The position numbers and the translations under genes were made by a program. The notes beneath the pieces are model-generated. The model had not been told where the DNA came from, made no database searches, and saw nothing but the letters and a program-made list of their open reading frames with translations. Shown one piece after another: positions 1-9,478 of a stretch of DNA of 64,000 nt. Source of the DNA: Pueribacillus theae (lineage in GTDB: Bacteria; Bacillota; Bacilli; Bacillales; UBA6769); the NCBI RefSeq assembly GCF_003097615.1, contig NZ_QCZG01000009.1, positions 33,479-97,478 of the forward strand, in the 5' to 3' direction. Position 1 is the stretch's first letter. Each line of letters begins with the position of its first letter.

Positions 1-520
1 CAGCTTTTGCTTCCACGCCGCCAATGACTAATACGTGGCCGCCCACCTGTATGTTAAACATGGAAAGTATCTTTTTCGCTACGGCCCCTACGGCAACACG
101 AGCCGTTGTTTCCCGTGCAGAAGACCGCTCCAAAATATTTCTCATATCACGATGGCCGTATTTTATCGCACCGTTCAGATCAGCATGTCCCGGGCGGGGT
201 CTAGTAATCACTCGCTTCATTTCTTTTTCTTCTTCTTCGGTAATTGGTTCGGATCCCATAATTTTGGTCCAATGCTTCCAATCGTTATTTTCGATGACTA
301 ATGTCAAGGGGGCGCCAGTTGTGAATCCGTGGCGAACACCGCTTTTAATTTGCACTTGGTCTTTCTCTATCACCATTCTTCGTCCGCGGCCATAGCCTTT
401 TTGCCTTCGTGCAAGCTCTTTATTAATATCCTCTGCAATTAAAGGCATTCCCGCCGGCACTCCTTCTATAATTGCAGTGAGCTGTGGCCCGTGTGATTCC
501 CCGGCTGTTAAATAGCGCAT
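1..520 (-). CDS. aroC: Chorismate synthase, 3' end cut by window edge
   Basis: This is the N-terminal part of chorismate synthase, which converts 5-enolpyruvylshikimate-3-phosphate to chorismate using reduced FMN. The translation starts [14 protein letters not shown] at the ATG at 518-520. It continues with the family signatures GYGRGRRM and [20 protein letters not shown]. About 173 codons are visible of the roughly 390 usual for the family, so the gene is truncated only by the window. A TATAAT-like -10 element (572-577) lies upstream. In B. subtilis this gene (also called aroF) likewise follows ndk and cheR. I am sure of the family; the C-terminal half cannot be seen. Confidence 0.93.
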   Translation of the reverse strand, partial: MRYLTAGESHGPQLTAIIEGVPAGMPLIAEDINKELARRQKGYGRGRRMVIEKDQVQIKSGVRHGFTTGAPLTLVIENNDWKHWTKIMGSEPITEEEEKEMKRVITRPRPGHADLNGAIKYGHRDMRNILERSSARETTARVAVGAVAKKILSMFNIQVGGHVLVIGGVEAKA

Positions 521-617
521 GTTGAACACTTCCTTTTCCTTATCTGTGTCTTTAGTGCTTTTATGTACTAAATTATACCATAATCGCTGCCTAAAAAACG
601 GAGAAAAATAAATAAGA

Positions 618-1400
<783 letters not shown>

Positions 1401-1418
1401 TCACACTAAAATTTTATG

Positions 1419-1446
1419 TAAAGAAGCCAACCTTGTTAAGGTTGGC
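1419..1446 (-). terminator. Rho-independent terminator after ndk
   Basis: The 9-bp inverted repeat GCCAACCTT/AAGGTTGGC (426-434 and 438-446 of the second kilobase) is followed on the minus strand by a T-rich stretch, between ndk and cheR. Confidence 0.6.
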
Positions 1447-1464
1447 CGTTAAACTTTTAAAAAG

Positions 1465-1908
1465 TTAAATCCATTTCGAAATTGTTTTTTCGTAATCATT
1501 TATTTCATTTTCATTAAAGAAAAGGTTAATTTCTCTTTCAGCGCTTTCAGGAGAATCAGAACCGTGAATAATATTCATTCCCACTTGAATGCCGAAATCG
1601 CCGCGAATTGTACCTATATCTGCTTCGAGCGGATTTGTTGCACCCATCATTTTCCTCGCAGCAGCAATAACATTGTCTCCTTCCCAAACCATCGCAAATA
1701 CAGGACCGGAAGTGATAAAGTCAACAAGCTCGCCAAAAAAAGGGCGCTCTTTATGTTCATCGTAATGCTGTTCAGCCAGCTCTTGGGAAATCACCATGAG
1801 CTTTGCTCCAACTAATTTGTATCCTTTTTTCTCAAAACGGGATACAATCTCACCGACTAAATTTCGTTGAACACCATCAGGTTTTACCATTAGAAACGTT
1901 TTTTCCAC
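1465..1908 (-). CDS. ndk: Nucleoside diphosphate kinase
   Basis: Ndk balances nucleoside triphosphate pools by passing a phosphate from ATP to NDPs through a phosphohistidine. At 147 aa it is the usual bacterial length. The catalytic His is residue 115 in [13 protein letters not shown]. The N-terminal signature [19 protein letters not shown] is present. The start ATG has an upstream AGGAG-type ribosome site. It sits between hepT and cheR, as in B. subtilis. Confidence 0.97.
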   Translation of the reverse strand: MEKTFLMVKPDGVQRNLVGEIVSRFEKKGYKLVGAKLMVISQELAEQHYDEHKERPFFGELVDFITSGPVFAMVWEGDNVIAAARKMMGATNPLEADIGTIRGDFGIQVGMNIIHGSDSPESAEREINLFFNENEINDYEKTISKWI

Positions 1909-1996
1909 AAAATCTCCTCACTTTTTCCAAAAAAATAAATAAAACGACTGAAACAAATATACTTTATCAAATTATTTTATCAAAAACAAACGAATC

Positions 1997-2965
1997 TCAA
2001 AATTTTCGCTTTCCGATGTATTCAGCGATTTTCTCCAGTGATTGCCTTGCTTTGCAAGCCGGAAGATTTGATAGCTCCAACTGTGCTTTATGTAAATAGG
2101 CATTGCTCATGTTTTCCGAGCATTCAATCGCGCCGGAAGATTTAATGAGATGCAATGCTTCATTTAGTTCTTTCTCATTTGTATTCTTATTTTTCAGCGT
2201 TGCCGTTATTTTTTCTTTAATATAAGGATCTGACATCGCAAGCAAAGCAGGCAAAGTGACGTTGCCTTGTTTTAAGTCACCGCCGGAAGGTTTTCCAAGC
2301 TTTGCTTTTGTCCCAACGAAATCAAGAATATCATCCGTAATTTGGAAAGACATCCCTGCAAAATAACCAAAACGTTCAAGATGCTTCTGTTGGTGTTTGG
2401 GCACGTCGCTAACAAGAGCGCCAAGGCGGCAGCTAACAGATATTAATAGGGCTGTTTTCCTTTTTATTCTTCGTAAATAACTGCGTAAATTTTGATCCCA
2501 ATTAAATTGATCGCGAATTTGTTCAATTTCTCCAATTGTTACTTCTTTAATTGTTTCTGATAACGTAATGTGAGCTTCTTGGGACTCGATGAGGGTAATT
2601 CGCTCCAATGCCTTTGCCAAAATATAGTCGCCTGTATACATTGCTGTTTGATTGTTCCATTTCGCTTTTACAGTTGGTTCTCCTCTTCTTAAATCCGCAT
2701 CATCGATCACATCATCATGGACGAGGGATGCTGTATGTATTAATTCAAGTGCGACAGCCACTTCTTTTATTTTATCAATATGATAGTCTCCAAATTTCCC
2801 CGAGAGCAATACGAAAACCGGGCGAAGGCGCTTGCCTCCTGCTTTTAATAATTGTTTCGAGGTTTGGAACAAAATAGGCTCCTCCGTACAGAGTGAAAGC
2901 TCCATCTCTTTCTCTATCAATGATAAATCGGCTCGCAATGAAGCATAGATCGTCTTTAAATTCAT
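1997..2965 (-). CDS. hepT: Heptaprenyl diphosphate synthase component II
   Basis: HepT is the catalytic subunit of the two-part heptaprenyl diphosphate synthase, which makes the C35 side chain of menaquinone-7. Aspartate-rich motif 1 is DDVIDDADLRRGE (first Asp near residue 84) and motif 2 is FQITDDILDFVG near residue 213. I chose the ATG at 2965, because AAGGTGG lies 5-6 nt upstream; a GTG 9 bases earlier is too close to that site. This gives 322 aa. It follows hepS and menG on the same strand, the usual hepS-menG-hepT operon. Confidence 0.94.
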   Translation of the reverse strand: MNLKTIYASLRADLSLIEKEMELSLCTEEPILFQTSKQLLKAGGKRLRPVFVLLSGKFGDYHIDKIKEVAVALELIHTASLVHDDVIDDADLRRGEPTVKAKWNNQTAMYTGDYILAKALERITLIESQEAHITLSETIKEVTIGEIEQIRDQFNWDQNLRSYLRRIKRKTALLISVSCRLGALVSDVPKHQQKHLERFGYFAGMSFQITDDILDFVGTKAKLGKPSGGDLKQGNVTLPALLAMSDPYIKEKITATLKNKNTNEKELNEALHLIKSSGAIECSENMSNAYLHKAQLELSNLPACKARQSLEKIAEYIGKRKF

Positions 2966-2984
2966 GATATCCACCTTAGATTAA

Positions 2985-3692
2985 TTACTTTCGTTTATAT
3001 CCGAGATGCATCGCTGCGACACCACCTGAATATTTTTTAACCCGAATGTTTTCAAGACCGGCCTGTCGAAAAAGATCGCTAAGTTCATTGCTATTAGGAA
3101 AATCTTTTGCAGATTCTTGAAGCCATGAATACTCTTGATAACTTTTTGCCAGCCATTTACCTAGAAGCGGCATAATATGTTTAAAATAAAAGTAGTAGGC
3201 TTGTCTGAATACGGGTAATGTCGGCTGTGAAGTTTCAAGGCATACAACCGTACCACCGGGCTTTACGACACGCCTCATTTCTTTTAAAACTTGTAAATAA
3301 TCTGGAACGTTGCGAAGGCCAAAGCCGATTGTAACATAATCAAATGAATCATCTTCGTAGGGGAGATTCATTGCATTTCCTTGGGTTAGTTTAATATTAT
3401 TATATTTCAACTGATCAACTTTCGCCTGACCTATTTCAAGCATATTTTTGCTGAAGTCTAGTCCGTGTACAGTGCCTTTTTCACCAACAGATTCAGATAA
3501 CATGATTGTCCAGTCTGCCGTTCCACAGCAAACATCTAATGCTGTCGCACCCTTTTTAACGTTCATTCGTTTCATTGTATCCTTGCGCCACGAAATATGG
3601 CGATTAAAACTAATGACCGAGTTCATATAATCATATTTATCTGAAATGTTTTCAAACACCTGATGCACACGTTGTTCTTTTGAAGAGTTCAT
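2985..3692 (-). CDS. menG: Demethylmenaquinone methyltransferase
   Basis: MenG (UbiE family) carries out the final SAM-dependent methylation of demethylmenaquinone. The start chosen is the ATG at 3692, which gives [16 protein letters not shown] and 235 aa with AAGGAAAGG upstream; longer frames run into hepS. The SAM-binding motif [10 protein letters not shown] lies at residues 52-61. GFGLRNV and the [13 protein letters not shown] motif follow. It is flanked by hepS and hepT, so side-chain synthesis and ring methylation share an operon. Confidence 0.95.
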   Translation of the reverse strand: MNSSKEQRVHQVFENISDKYDYMNSVISFNRHISWRKDTMKRMNVKKGATALDVCCGTADWTIMLSESVGEKGTVHGLDFSKNMLEIGQAKVDQLKYNNIKLTQGNAMNLPYEDDSFDYVTIGFGLRNVPDYLQVLKEMRRVVKPGGTVVCLETSQPTLPVFRQAYYFYFKHIMPLLGKWLAKSYQEYSWLQESAKDFPNSNELSDLFRQAGLENIRVKKYSGGVAAMHLGYKRK

Positions 3693-3717
3693 AACCTTTC
3701 CTTCTCCCGAAAGTAAA

Positions 3718-4530
3718 TTATTCGAATAAACTGTTACTAGCCTTAAATAAAGATAACTGTCTTTTGACAATTGAAGAAACGATATCATCCTCGTCATTTT
3801 TTAACATGGCTTCTATTTTTTTACAACTTTTGATAATGAGAGAATCGACAGTTTGAACTGCTTTTTTATAAATTTCTTGCGGAAGTAATTCGACATTTTT
3901 TTTATTCGAACGATTAGAAGTGAATTGCCGGCCAAACAAATGGATCCACAACGAGAAAAGGCCGTTATCGATTAATTCTTTCTCTTTCATTAAGCGTTTT
4001 AAAAGAAAAAACTCATTGATGATTGGAGAGATTTTTTGTCTTCTTACCGCTAATGAAAATTGGTTTAAAATACAACCCTCAATTCTCCATTGAATATGGA
4101 GCAACTGTTTAGTATCCAAATTTTCGCCATATAGGAAAAGTGTTTTGAGCTCATTTACCTCTTTTATTCCATCTGCAAGCATACGAATAAGCCGTCGTTC
4201 ATTAATCAACGAGAGACGCTTATAATACAAACTACTGTAATAATCCCCCGCCAAAACGGTAAGTTGTCGCTCTTTTTGAGAGTTCGAAGTTAAATCAATA
4301 AGCAAGACATTGTCATGGATATCTAAAGCGATTTGAACGAGCATTGTACTTAAAATGGTTTCTTGTTTAATGTTGTCATTTTTTTCATTCGAAATCGAAC
4401 ACAAAATCAGTAACTTTTCCTCGTCAATTTTCGGTGGTTCAATATATTTTAGCAAATAAGGATGATAGATGGCCTGGCGTATTCTATCTTTCAATTCAGC
4501 CGCTTCAATAAAAAGTTCATTGCTGTTCAT
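3718..4530 (-). CDS. hepS: Heptaprenyl diphosphate synthase component I
   Basis: HepS is the small, poorly conserved partner that HepT needs to make heptaprenyl diphosphate. The 270 aa product resembles B. subtilis HepS in position, length and the regions [13 protein letters not shown] and [20 protein letters not shown] segments. It has no aspartate-rich catalytic motif, as expected for component I. It is the first gene of the hepS-menG-hepT group, downstream of the mtrB terminator. Identification rests mainly on context. Confidence 0.82.
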   Translation of the reverse strand: MNSNELFIEAAELKDRIRQAIYHPYLLKYIEPPKIDEEKLLILCSISNEKNDNIKQETILSTMLVQIALDIHDNVLLIDLTSNSQKERQLTVLAGDYYSSLYYKRLSLINERRLIRMLADGIKEVNELKTLFLYGENLDTKQLLHIQWRIEGCILNQFSLAVRRQKISPIINEFFLLKRLMKEKELIDNGLFSLWIHLFGRQFTSNRSNKKNVELLPQEIYKKAVQTVDSLIIKSCKKIEAMLKNDEDDIVSSIVKRQLSLFKASNSLFE

Positions 4531-4585
4531 CGCTAATCCCCTAATCTATATAAAAACATATCGAATGTATTATAGCACATAAATA

Positions 4586-4637
4586 AGAAAAGCAGGTGTC
4601 GATACGGGCAGCTTGTCTGCTTTTCTGTATAGACACC
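4586..4637 (-). terminator. mtrB terminator with an interleaved second hairpin
   Basis: Two inverted repeats overlap between mtrB and hepS. AGAAAAGCAG (586-595) pairs with 617-626, and on the minus strand is followed by TTATTT, so it looks like a terminator. GGTGTC (595-600) pairs with GACACC (632-637). Both stems share base 595 and interleave, so they form either a pseudoknot or mutually exclusive structures. Confidence 0.55.
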
Positions 4638-4642
4638 TTACG

Positions 4643-4867
4643 TTAGTCTTCAGTATCAATGGTTCCATGACTCGTTTGAATGATGGCTTTGCCTCGAATT
4701 TTCATTGCTGATGTGTGTTCAGTGAACTGAGCAATCATGACTTCGCCTTTATCGAGTTTTTCAGAATGGTGGAATCGTGTGTCCGATCCTCTCGTTAAGC
4801 CAATGACATTAACACCATTTTCTTTCGCTTTTATAACAAAAAAATCTTGTCCATTCATCGCTTTCAC
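4643..4867 (-). CDS. mtrB: trp RNA-binding attenuation protein (TRAP)
   Basis: TRAP is an 11-subunit ring that, with tryptophan bound, wraps GAG/UAG triplet repeats in the trp leader and related mRNAs and causes termination or blocks translation. The 74 aa product matches the family length. It contains [42 protein letters not shown] and a C-terminal GTIDTED. It starts 4 bp after folE ends, reproducing the B. subtilis mtrA(folE)-mtrB operon. The trp operon itself is not in the window. Confidence 0.95.
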   Translation of the reverse strand: MKAMNGQDFFVIKAKENGVNVIGLTRGSDTRFHHSEKLDKGEVMIAQFTEHTSAMKIRGKAIIQTSHGTIDTED

Positions 4868-4871
4868 CTCG

Positions 4872-5441
4872 TTATTTTTTAATCATTAAATTTAGAACTT
4901 CAGCTCTTGAAGCAGGATCATTCTCAAAGCAACCCCGTACAGCAGAAGTAACAGTGATTGCTCCCGGTTTCTTAATGCCCCTCATTGTCATACACATATG
5001 TTCAGCTTCTACAACAACCATCACTCCATGTGGAGACAACGTCTCTACAATCGAATTAGCGACCGTTGAAGTAATCCTTTCCTGAAGCTGCGGCCTGCGT
5101 GCCACGCTTTCAACAGCCCGGGCGAGTTTGCTAAGTCCAGTGACTTTTCCATCTTTTGGAATATATGCGACATGAGCTTCTCCAAAAAAAGGAACGAGGT
5201 GATGTTCACACATCGAGTAAAACGGTATATTTTTTACAAGAACAAGTTCCTCATGTTCTTCGCCAAAAATCGTTGCAAAATAATCTTTTGGATTTTGATT
5301 CAATCCTTGGAAAACTTCCTCATACATGCGTGCCACTCTTTTGGGCGTATCAATAAGGCCTTCTCTATTCGGATCTTCCCCGATCGCTTCAATAATCATT
5401 TTTACAGCTTGCTCTATTTTTTCGCTATCAAATCGCGCCAT
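4872..5441 (-). CDS. folE: GTP cyclohydrolase I
   Basis: FolE converts GTP to 7,8-dihydroneopterin triphosphate, the first step of folate synthesis. The zinc and active-site motif is MCEHHLVPF (Cys78, His80, His81 from the chosen start). The third metal ligand is in [12 protein letters not shown] start at the ATG at 5441 because GGAGG lies 8 nt upstream; an upstream in-frame ATG at 5456 overlaps that site. This gives 189 aa. It is operonic with mtrB. Confidence 0.95.
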   Translation of the reverse strand: MARFDSEKIEQAVKMIIEAIGEDPNREGLIDTPKRVARMYEEVFQGLNQNPKDYFATIFGEEHEELVLVKNIPFYSMCEHHLVPFFGEAHVAYIPKDGKVTGLSKLARAVESVARRPQLQERITSTVANSIVETLSPHGVMVVVEAEHMCMTMRGIKKPGAITVTSAVRGCFENDPASRAEVLNLMIKK

Positions 5442-5544
5442 TTTTAATTCCTCCATTCAAAGGAATTTTAGCATAGGCCTTATGTCTACGCAAAGAAAAC
5501 TTCCTAACGGTTAAAATATTCCTTTAAACTCTTAATTACAAAAA

Positions 5545-5569
5545 GAAGAGCCGAATAACGACTCTTCTT
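5545..5569 (-). terminator. hbs terminator
   Basis: The inverted repeat GAAGAG.CG/CG.CTCTTC is followed on the minus strand by TTTTTG, directly downstream of hbs. Confidence 0.7.
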
Positions 5570-5589
5570 TGCTGCCCTATGTATATAGT

Positions 5590-5862
5590 TTATTTAACCG
5601 CGTCTTTTAGGGCTTTCCCCGGTTTGAAAGCCGGAACTTTACTTGCCGCAATATCAATCTCCTCACCTGTTTGAGGATTTCTACCTTTACGAGCAGCGCG
5701 TTCGCGAACTTCAAAGTTACCAAAGCCGATTAATTGTACTTTTTCACCTTTTTTAAGTGTGTCAGTAATCGCATCAAAAACAGCATCAACCGCTTTTGTA
5801 GCATCCTTCTTTGAAATCTCAGTAACTTCTGCTACAGCATTAATTAAATCAGTTTTGTTCAT
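5590..5862 (-). CDS. hbs: Nucleoid-associated protein HU (HBsu)
   Basis: HU is a small basic DNA-bending protein and a major nucleoid component. The start is [12 protein letters not shown] at 5862, with GGAGGTG upstream, giving 90 aa. The arm signature [21 protein letters not shown] is complete. It lies between folE and spoIVA, as in B. subtilis. The leader (about 5870-5960) has a TATAAT-like -10 but no clear -35 element. Confidence 0.96.
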   Translation of the reverse strand: MNKTDLINAVAEVTEISKKDATKAVDAVFDAITDTLKKGEKVQLIGFGNFEVRERAARKGRNPQTGEEIDIAASKVPAFKPGKALKDAVK

Positions 5863-6049
5863 CCTATTCACCTCCTCTCAAAGATTCTGATACTACTTTC
5901 ATTAACAAAATACGAAAGAATTATACTTGAATGAGTGTTATCAATGCTTAACAACGCTTATAATAAATGAATAACGTGATAAATTCAATGTTTTTATGCT
6001 TTTTTTGTTAATTTTTCTAGAAAATTGCTTAATTCCCTCCATAAAAAGG

Positions 6050-6080
6050 AAAAAAGACTCCTTTTTTTAATGAGGAGTCT
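6050..6080 (-). terminator. spoIVA terminator
   Basis: The stem AGACTCCT/AGGAGTCT (6055-6062 and 6073-6080) is followed by TTTTT on the minus strand, after spoIVA. Confidence 0.75.
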
Positions 6081-6130
6081 TCTGCATACAAGAATATTTA
6101 AAAATCGACAGAGGGCTTTAAATCGACGAA

Positions 6131-7609
6131 TTATAATATAATTGCAATTAAGCCGCCTGAACCTTCGTTAATAATTCTCTCAAGCGTTTCTTTTAATTTA
6201 TATCTGGCATTTTCAGGCATCAACGATAATTTAGCCTGGATTCCTTCTCTGACAAGTGAGTTGAGAGACCTTCCGAAAATATCAGAGTTCCAAATTGAAA
6301 GTGGATCTTCTTCAAAATCCTGCATTAAGTATCTTACCAATTCCTCACTTTGTTTTTCAGTGCCGATGATTGGCGCGAATTCCGATTGGACATCCACTTT
6401 TATCATGTGTATCGACGGTGCGACAGCTTTAAGCCTTACGCCAAAGCGTGAGCCTTGTCTAATAATCTCCGGTTCGTCCAAACTCATATCATTCAGCGAT
6501 GGCGCCGCAATGCCGTAACCTGTCTGCTTCACCATCTTCAATGCATCCGATACTTGATCATATTCCGATTTCGCATGGGCGAACTCCTGCATAAGCTGAA
6601 GCAGGTGGTCTTTACCCCGTATTTCAACTCCTACAACTTCTTTTAGAATTTGGTCATATAAATCATCCGGTGCATAAAGATCGATTTCCGCAATTCCTTG
6701 CCCCATCTCGATCCCCGCCAGCTTCGCATCATCGATGAATTCATAATCTCCAAATTGATTGACGACACGATCGACATCCCGCAGCCGTTTAATATCCTTA
6801 ACGGTCTCTCTAACAACTTCTTCATAACTTCCCCTTAACCAATGTTCTTCTTTAAGCACCATTACCCAGCTAGGCAGGTTAACATTGACCTCCAAAACCG
6901 GAAACTCAAACAATACTTCTTTTAAAACGACATGAATATCTTGTTCAGTCATGTTTTCAACACTTGTCGCAATGACTGGAATATCATACTTTTCGATAAG
7001 CGATTTTCTTAATTCGTTCGTATCCGGATGGTGAGGCTGTGCTGAGTTGATAATCATAATAAACGGTTTACCAACTTCCTTAAGCTCATTAACGACCCTT
7101 TCTTCCGGTTCAATATATTCTTCTCTTGGAAGCTCGCCAATCGAACCATCGGTTGTTACGACAACCCCCAATGTTGAGTGCTCTTGAATCACTTTTCGTG
7201 TTCCAATTTCAGAAGCCTCTTGGAAAGGAATGGGTTCATCATACCAAGGGGTATTAATCATTCTAGGGCCAGATTCATCTTCATAGCCCTTAGCGCTTGG
7301 TACCGCGTAACCTACGCAATCAACTAGTCTAATATTCACATCAAGACCTTCATCAACATTGATTGAAACGGCGTTATTCGGGACAAACTTTGGCTCTGTC
7401 GTCATAATTGTTCTGCCGGCAGCACTTTGCGGAAGTTCGTCCTGTGCTCTTACTTTATCCGCCTCATTTTCAATATTTGGAAGGACGACCAGTTCCATAA
7501 ATTTTTTTATGAAAGTGGATTTTCCAGTTCTCACAGGGCCAACGACACCAAGATAAATATCACCTCCTGTGCGTTCAGCTATATCTTTAAAGATATCTAC
7601 TCTTTCCAT
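6131..7609 (-). CDS. spoIVA: Spore coat morphogenetic ATPase SpoIVA
   Basis: SpoIVA is an ATPase that polymerises on the outer forespore surface and forms the basement layer of the coat. Starting at MERVDIFKDIAERTGG (7609) gives 492 aa, the same length as in B. subtilis; an upstream ATG adds 13 residues not found in the family. The Walker A motif GPVRTGKST has its Lys at about residue 30. The C-terminus EGSGGLIAIIL is the conserved end that SpoIVA uses for membrane anchoring with SpoVM. Confidence 0.98.
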   Translation of the reverse strand: MERVDIFKDIAERTGGDIYLGVVGPVRTGKSTFIKKFMELVVLPNIENEADKVRAQDELPQSAAGRTIMTTEPKFVPNNAVSINVDEGLDVNIRLVDCVGYAVPSAKGYEDESGPRMINTPWYDEPIPFQEASEIGTRKVIQEHSTLGVVVTTDGSIGELPREEYIEPEERVVNELKEVGKPFIMIINSAQPHHPDTNELRKSLIEKYDIPVIATSVENMTEQDIHVVLKEVLFEFPVLEVNVNLPSWVMVLKEEHWLRGSYEEVVRETVKDIKRLRDVDRVVNQFGDYEFIDDAKLAGIEMGQGIAEIDLYAPDDLYDQILKEVVGVEIRGKDHLLQLMQEFAHAKSEYDQVSDALKMVKQTGYGIAAPSLNDMSLDEPEIIRQGSRFGVRLKAVAPSIHMIKVDVQSEFAPIIGTEKQSEELVRYLMQDFEEDPLSIWNSDIFGRSLNSLVREGIQAKLSLMPENARYKLKETLERIINEGSGGLIAIIL

Positions 7610-7685
7610 TTCATCCCCTCCGCAGTCAATATATTTGGGACATAACATTTTTTAATTTATCACCAGATCTGTTAGTACATTATAT

Positions 7686-7712
7686 TTCTATGATGTTGTC
7701 CAAAAGATATGA
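7686..7712 (-). promoter_or_regulatory. Sigma-E-like promoter for spoIVA
   Basis: On the minus strand TCATATC is followed after about 13 bases by CATAGAAAT, close to the sigma-E pattern (KMATATT, 14, CATACAMT). It lies about 75-100 bases before the spoIVA start, where mother-cell control is expected. The match is by eye. Confidence 0.4.
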
Positions 7713-7782
7713 CATCTTCGTTTAAAAGATTCGTTATCATTAAAAAGAATGGATCCCCTGAATTTCAGCGATTTTCAACACA

Positions 7783-7822
7783 AAAAAACCTCCCTTTTTT
7801 ACTTTTATTAAAACATGGGAGG
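7783..7822 (-). terminator. Terminator after the YphF-like gene
   Basis: The stem CCTCCC/GGGAGG (7789-7794 and 7817-7822) has a long A/T-rich loop and is followed on the minus strand by seven T residues. Confidence 0.6.
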
Positions 7823-7864
7823 AATCATGCCTATTATTTACGAGACCGACTACATTTTTTATAG

Positions 7865-8581
7865 TTATTTTGTTAGAAAAACAGGTTCCCCATCTTTAAC
7901 TGTGTAAGGAACAGAAAAAACAGGAACAAACGGAGAATGTTTTACAAGTATATCCCGTATATCTTCGCCTTCTTGAAATTTATCATCATATTCCTGTAAA
8001 AATTGATACAGATCTTGCGAATAGTCCACAAATAGTTCACCTTGCCCGTTTATGATAAACGGTAAATGGTTGCCTGTAATCGGACTTTTCACTTGAGGGG
8101 TGGAATCGAATCCAAGTTCTTTATGGTTCAATTGAAAGATATTATCATCGATTATTTTTTCATAAGGCGGATATTTATTTTCTCGCTTATATTGATTAAT
8201 TTGAAATTGGTAGTTCCGTATTTCTTCAACAATCCTTAAATCAATGAGCTTAACCGTTGGATTCGTTTCAACATCAACAAGTACATATTGAAAAACCCCA
8301 CCATTTTCAAATGAATTTCCCGGCGGCTCCTGTATGTAGCGAGGGATTAACCGATTAAAATCGATCGGATACTTTTGGTAAATAGGTGTGCCCTCATCAC
8401 GATTCAAAATTGGCAAAACACCTTGGGAATTTTGATATTCATCGACTGCTTTCTGAACCGCTGACAATTGATCTTCATAAGGAGTTTGGTTTTCTGCTTT
8501 ACGATCTTCTGGGTAAAGGCAGCCTGATAAACAAAAGCTAAACATAATGGTTAAAATGATAAAGCCGACTTTCTTACGCAA
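7865..8581 (-). CDS. yphF: YphF-like sporulation-region lipoprotein
   Basis: This is a predicted lipoprotein of unknown function that matches YphF of B. subtilis in position, length and sequence. Its N-terminal membrane segment ends in a lipobox (SFCLSGC). Conserved stretches such as NQTPYEDQ and IYQKYPIDF..LIPRYIQEPPGN follow. The start is uncertain: the TTG at 8581 has AAAGGA about 10 nt upstream, while an ATG at 8590 has that site too close. It lies just downstream of the YphE-like gene and upstream of spoIVA. No enzymatic motif is seen. Confidence 0.8.
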   Translation of the reverse strand: MRKKVGFIILTIMFSFCLSGCLYPEDRKAENQTPYEDQLSAVQKAVDEYQNSQGVLPILNRDEGTPIYQKYPIDFNRLIPRYIQEPPGNSFENGGVFQYVLVDVETNPTVKLIDLRIVEEIRNYQFQINQYKRENKYPPYEKIIDDNIFQLNHKELGFDSTPQVKSPITGNHLPFIINGQGELFVDYSQDLYQFLQEYDDKFQEGEDIRDILVKHSPFVPVFSVPYTVKDGEPVFLTK

Positions 8582-8612
8582 CGATATCATATCCTTTAAA
8601 TCAATCGATTTG

Positions 8613-8813
8613 TTATTCTGGCACCGGTCCGCTAAATACAACGATAAATATAATCAATCCTGCTGTGATCATACACAAATAGGCAAAGGCAGAAACGATA
8701 ACTTTTAGAACGCCTTTAAGCTTGTCCCTGCTAATCATAATCGTAAAAACAGCAATAAACATTAATGCAATTGCAACAAAAGAAACCCACATTTTCATTA
8801 ATCCTGGTGACAT
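8613..8813 (-). CDS. yphE: YphE-like small membrane protein (DUF2768)
   Basis: This 66 aa protein has two hydrophobic segments (about residues 8-28 and 38-62) and a short basic loop, ISRDKLKG, between them. It corresponds in position and character to YphE of B. subtilis. The ATG at 8813 follows GGAGG by 11 bases; a GTG directly before it is an alternative start. Its stop lies close to the start of the YphF-like gene, so the two are probably co-transcribed. The function is unknown. Confidence 0.75.
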   Translation of the reverse strand: MSPGLMKMWVSFVAIALMFIAVFTIMISRDKLKGVLKVIVSAFAYLCMITAGLIIFIVVFSGPVPE

Positions 8814-8971
8814 CACTCATGCCTCCTCAAATTTTTCCCTCAACATTATAACACATCTATTGTAGAAGTGAGAGGTAGAGGTTGAAATTGTGGAAATCGG
8901 CCATATAGCCGATTTCGTTTGTTTTAGAAGTTAGAAATTAGTCTATTCATCATCTTAGAAAAACGCTGACG

Positions 8972-9013
8972 CGTCTTTCTTAGGAAGTCAGGGGTCAGAA
9001 GCCAGATTGAAAA
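8972..9013 (+). repeat. Dispersed repeat, copy 1
   Basis: This stretch (GCTGACGCGTCTTT ... GGTCAGAAGCCAGA) recurs in inverted orientation at about 34006-34048. The shared blocks are GCGTCTTT.TT and AG.GGTCAGAAGCCAGA, with few differences. Confidence 0.6.
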
Positions 9014-9047
9014 AAAGCTGAAGCAAAGGGGCGCCTTTCTTCAGCTT
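9009..9047 (-). terminator. Terminator after the SpoVIF-like gene
   Basis: The 9-bp stem AAGCTGAAG/CTTCAGCTT (9015-9023 and 9039-9047) is followed by a run of T on the minus strand. Confidence 0.75.
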
Positions 9048-9151
9048 GCTTGACTAAACCGTTTCATTTGAAAACAGCTATATCTTTCTTGCATTATTAT
9101 TCTATGCCAATCGCGAAAGTCCGCATCATTGATTCGCCTATTTGGCGGTAT

Positions 9152-9418
9152 TTATTTTTTATTTATCATTTTAGCTAACTGGGATAAATCAGCAGGCATA
9201 TTGTTATTTACGATTGCATCCACAATCTTGTCTTCTTTTTCTTTTGATACTGGAACATTTGCGAGCCTGGCTACGTCTGCAATCAGTTTTCGTACCGTTC
9301 TTTCATCTTTGAAATTGGCGTTGCTAACTGAGTTTGCTAGTTTAAAAATGTCTTCTTTCTTTACATTTGTTTTCTTTTCAATATTATCAAAGAAGTTTTG
9401 ATTCAATGTATGGTCCAC
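9152..9418 (-). CDS. Stage VI sporulation protein F-like
   Basis: This 88 aa, largely helical, charged protein resembles the SpoVIF/YjcC family, whose B. subtilis member (about 87 aa) supports coat assembly controlled by GerE. Family-like segments are NFFDNIEKKTNVKKEDIFKLA and the C-terminal DLSQLAKMINKK. It lies directly downstream of gpsA on the same strand and ends at its own terminator. There is no signal peptide or membrane segment. I am fairly sure of the family but not of an identical role. Confidence 0.7.
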   Translation of the reverse strand: MDHTLNQNFFDNIEKKTNVKKEDIFKLANSVSNANFKDERTVRKLIADVARLANVPVSKEKEDKIVDAIVNNNMPADLSQLAKMINKK

Positions 9419-9478
9419 CTCCCGCTAGAGAACTTAAAATATTTTATGCGGGGGGACACACTTCGTGAATCCATTCTT

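Larger units (their letters stand above)
8814..9151. other. Intergenic region with dispersed repeat and hairpins
   Basis: No gene is seen here. The stretch holds a symmetric hairpin (AAATCGGC/GCCGATTT at 8894-8901 and 8908-8915), a copy of a dispersed repeat (about 8972-9013) and the terminator of the SpoVIF-like gene (9009-9047). Confidence 0.6.
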
